Below, in pieces: positions 61,041 to 64,000 of a stretch of DNA of 64,000 nt (the stretch's first letter is position 1; each line of letters opens with the position of its first letter). Source of the DNA: Branchiostoma floridae (taxonomy: Eukaryota; Chordata; Leptocardii; Amphioxiformes; Branchiostomatidae); the NCBI RefSeq assembly GCF_000003815.2, contig NC_049980.1, forward strand, positions 13,934,638 through 13,998,637, in the 5' to 3' direction. The notes beneath the pieces are model-generated. The model did not search any database. It was given only the letters and a program-made list of their open reading frames with translations, and had not been told where the DNA came from. The position numbers were made by a program, and so were the translations under genes.

Positions 61041-64000
61041 AGAGCCAAACAAAAGTTCAGGCAGAATCACAGGTAAATATAACGTTAGGGTAGCTTGGTT
61101 ACTAAACCCCAGCCCGATCTCAAGTATTTTTTTTGAGGTTGGGGTATGGTATCCAGGCTACCGTTAGGGCAGTATATTCAAGTGAGTGATTAATATCATA
61201 TCGGTTCTAACAGATTTTAGCGGACTAAAGATATTGTTTTCGGATAAGTGTGAGGGATGGGATAATTTAGCTTCTCCTTCTTGCTATTTTGAAAAGTCAC
61301 CCTGCCAATAAATTCTAAAAGGCACTTCACCACGCGACAAAACCTTTAAACCAAGTCTGCACCATGGTCACTGGTACTGGGGGAATTACTAGTACATTAA
61401 GTCACCAAGAATTTGGCCAAATAAGCTGCCATGGGATTTCAGTTAGTCCTTTACAGTCTATCCAGAAAACAAGGAAGAGAATTCCTCGGATAATCTTGAA
61501 TGTTTCTTGAACGGTCCCAATAAAAACGTAGTGAAGCATCAGCATCGCATGCTGTTTCGATGTTTACTTTAGATCCGGGGCTGAAGGAACATGTGGCAAA
61601 CACGAAAATGTAACCGCTGCTAGGTGGCGCCTTTGCTTCTAATATGAATATCATACTAGTTTTCCACACTCAAACTGCTGAACGCCAATTCTGTCGGATA
61701 CACACTGGCGCTGAACGCTACTACAGTCTACAACAAACAGCACTATTTTGGAGCTGCTTGCTATGTAAGAAACACAACCACACCTGTCCTTGGTGCTGAA
61801 TTCTGTTCTGTCAAACACACCAAGTTTACTGCTACCAAGATTATGCCAGAATCGCCCGACTCCAAACTAGAATTTAATAATTTTGAGCCCCCATGCAAGA
61901 ATGGACTCCTAGAAAACAGCAACATACAAGATGAACTCTTGGAAGCTACCATTTCCCCCATCTCTTGTGTAAAAGCTACCCTCATAACAAATGTCAGGTC
62001 ATAATGACTCTTTTGGCTTTCATATAATGATGCAGGAGCCCAGTAAAATACATTTTCGGTCTGAAAAGAGAAAAAGATCCCCAAATATAAACATCATTTT
62101 GAAGTTATGTAGGCCACAAATTATTTGCCTGTTGTCAATAACATATTTGCTATTTACTAGCAGAAAAGTGGATGGGTAATTAACAAAACTGGCATGGAAA
62201 AAAACTTCCTCAGATTTCCTGATTTCAGAAGTTTTCTTGAAAGCTTCCAATAAGAATTGAAGTACATGTATTGTCTGCAAACGGTAACCAGATTGACACA
62301 ACTATTTCCAACATTTGACACTGTTTTGAGAAGAGTTTATTAGTTACTTCAGGAGTTAGCCAGATATTGTGTATGCCACATATGAATATAAACCTACGGC
62401 AATGATAACAACATACATTATGTAGCCTACATCCAGCAGAAGTGACTTAATGGTTACTGTACTTCCCAAAGCAAGATTTTTGTTGTTGTTGCCATGTACA
62501 TGTTTAACATATAGCACTTAACAATGGAAATGGACTGACATGTAACTAAGCATCTCATGGTATACACTTTTCGCACTTACGCAAGCCCACTTTTTAACAT
62601 GAGCAGGTCTAGCATTCTGCAAAAATGCTTTATACATGTACTTAATTATAGTGGCAAGTATCAAACACAAGAAGAGTAGAGACCCAACTGGTTTTCCAAC
62701 AAGACCTAAATGAATAAAATGTTAGTTGCTGCATTTTTGTTATGATCATAATGAACCCTCAAAAACAAATGCTATGCTCAAATTATACACATTGCACCAA
62801 CATGAATATGCAGTATATATTTTAAATGTTAATACAGCTGCACAGAATGACTTGCACATATTGTCTCCATGGTTCCATTTTTCAAACAAATGTCTTAAAG
62901 TTGTAACTGATAAACATCATAACTAGATTATAGATAGATTATCCCTGTTCATCTCATTTTAATACAACATATGTCACCTGAGTATTTTGAGGCCCAAAAT
63001 GGATCATTATAATCTCCCAGCAAATCCTGTGGTGGCATAAGACAGTATCATAAAGTTGGCCAAGGAGTTTAGCCGGCTGAGTGTCATTTGCCGTGTTATT
63101 TGACACTCCTTGCTTTAGGATACTATCTTATGCCACTATAGGATCTGTTGGGAGATTAGATCATTACACAACAGCACTACAGTTTGAATTGGTTCCAAAT
63201 TAGCCCAGTAACCATACATTCAGAAGCTCCCTGATATCCCTACAGTGTTGGGAGTGTTACCTGCCTGCCCAGGCCCTTTAGCTCTTGTCGGTAATTTCAG
63301 CTCGTAATTTTTATTTAACGATGTTGCTTTCAATTACTTTGTTCAAGAAGTTATCAGAAAGGCCGGCTGGAAAGATAGGCTGTCAGAAAAAGGCATAAGC
63401 TTAATACGCCTGGGGCAGGTAAAATATCCATTCACTGCAAGCTGAGAATGGTTACCAAGCTGGCAAGTCTCCAATCACTGGAGAATCATAGTAGTAACAT
63501 TGGGTGATTAAAGAATACAAGTACATGTAAGTGGAACAAAACAGAAAAGGAGAATATATGTACATATCAAGCAAAAGTTATTAGATATGGTAGGTTTGTT
63601 GTGGGGTTAATAAAAATCACAATAAATTGCTACGTGGTAAATGTAGTTCTGATTACTTTTGTGTTGTACATGGGTTATACAAAACAGGAAGTGCAGGAAC
63701 TAACAAATAATGGACACATACATCTCAAAATTAGAGAATTGAACCCTTTATCCATTGATGTTATCTCGTGGTTTATCAACCTGACACCTAATTACAAAAT
63801 GTACAAGTAAGATATGCTGAACTTAACATCTTAGGTGTTAACATCTAGTGCTTGTTTTGACTACAGAGTTGTACATGTGTTATTCTACAGTACCCATTCC
63901 ACAGTCTCTGCACATTGGTGATATGTGAATCAAACAAAAAATTCATTTGGTCTTACTTGTCATGTAAGCCATAGCAAACACATGGTACATAATATCATAG
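61041..64000. other. intergenic, no gene recognised
   Basis: Beyond the LITAF duplication there is mostly AT-rich sequence. It holds a CTCF-like motif (61617-61630), an open stretch of 114 codons on plus (61660-62001) and a foldback MITE at 63002-63166. No other gene or RNA was recognised. Confidence 0.45.
63002..63166. mobile_element. foldback MITE with 8-bp target duplication
   Basis: The element at 63010-63158 (149 bp) has inverted ends TAATCTCCCAGCAAATCCTG / TAATCTCCCAACAGATCCTA. The arms continue through GTGGCATAAGA and AGTATC. Perfect 8-bp direct repeats GATCATTA flank it (63002-63009 and 63159-63166). A second hairpin, GAGTGTCA (63079-63086) with TGACACTC (63101-63108), sits in the centre. 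The 8-bp duplication suggests a hAT-type origin. Confidence 0.88.

Noticed and set aside
1-64000. A new multi-gene defence or toxin system
   Set aside because: All strong genes fall into known animal families with separate promoters; nothing supports a co-acting cluster.

Overview
The window is animal nuclear DNA. Every convincing gene is split into many short exons with GT-AG introns, and there are UTR exons, CpG-rich promoters, SINEs, small inverted-repeat DNA transposons and microsatellites. The gene families (CCP5/AGBL5, TBPL1/TRF2, an endosomal syntaxin, STMND1, LITAF, LRR-Ig), compact introns and frequent acatgta-type simple sequence suggest an invertebrate deuterostome. Amphioxus (Branchiostoma) is my best guess; this is inference, with no database comparison. 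No rRNA gene, CRISPR array, viral copy or prokaryotic operon was seen.

Layout. 1-1980: intergenic. About 2.0-22.2 kb (+): AGBL5, a tubulin deglutamylase; my joined model has 20 coding exons, 3993 nt in one frame. 22.3-28.4 kb (-): TBPL1, converging tail to tail on AGBL5. 29.6-35.9 kb (-): a secreted leucine-rich-repeat plus immunoglobulin protein. 36.6-46.1 kb (+): an STX7/STX12-type endosomal syntaxin with two alternative last exons, each coding a membrane anchor. 49.3-53.3 kb (-): STMND1, a lipid-anchored stathmin-domain protein. 54.1-61.0 kb (-): two tandem LITAF genes in a segmental duplication of about 3-3.7 kb. 61-64 kb: intergenic, with a small foldback transposon.

Shared themes. AGBL5 and STMND1 both act on tubulin or microtubules, and STMND1 has RFX X-box-like sites upstream. 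The syntaxin and the LITAF pair both work on late endosomal membranes. TBPL1 is a core transcription factor. I see no operon-like linkage; these are neighbours with separate promoters. Four of the promoter regions (AGBL5, TBPL1, syntaxin, STMND1) carry a YY1-type GCCATNTTG core. The most interesting points are the paired anchor exons of the syntaxin, a duplicated exon pair in the AGBL5 tail, the LITAF duplication, and transposons with intact target-site duplications.
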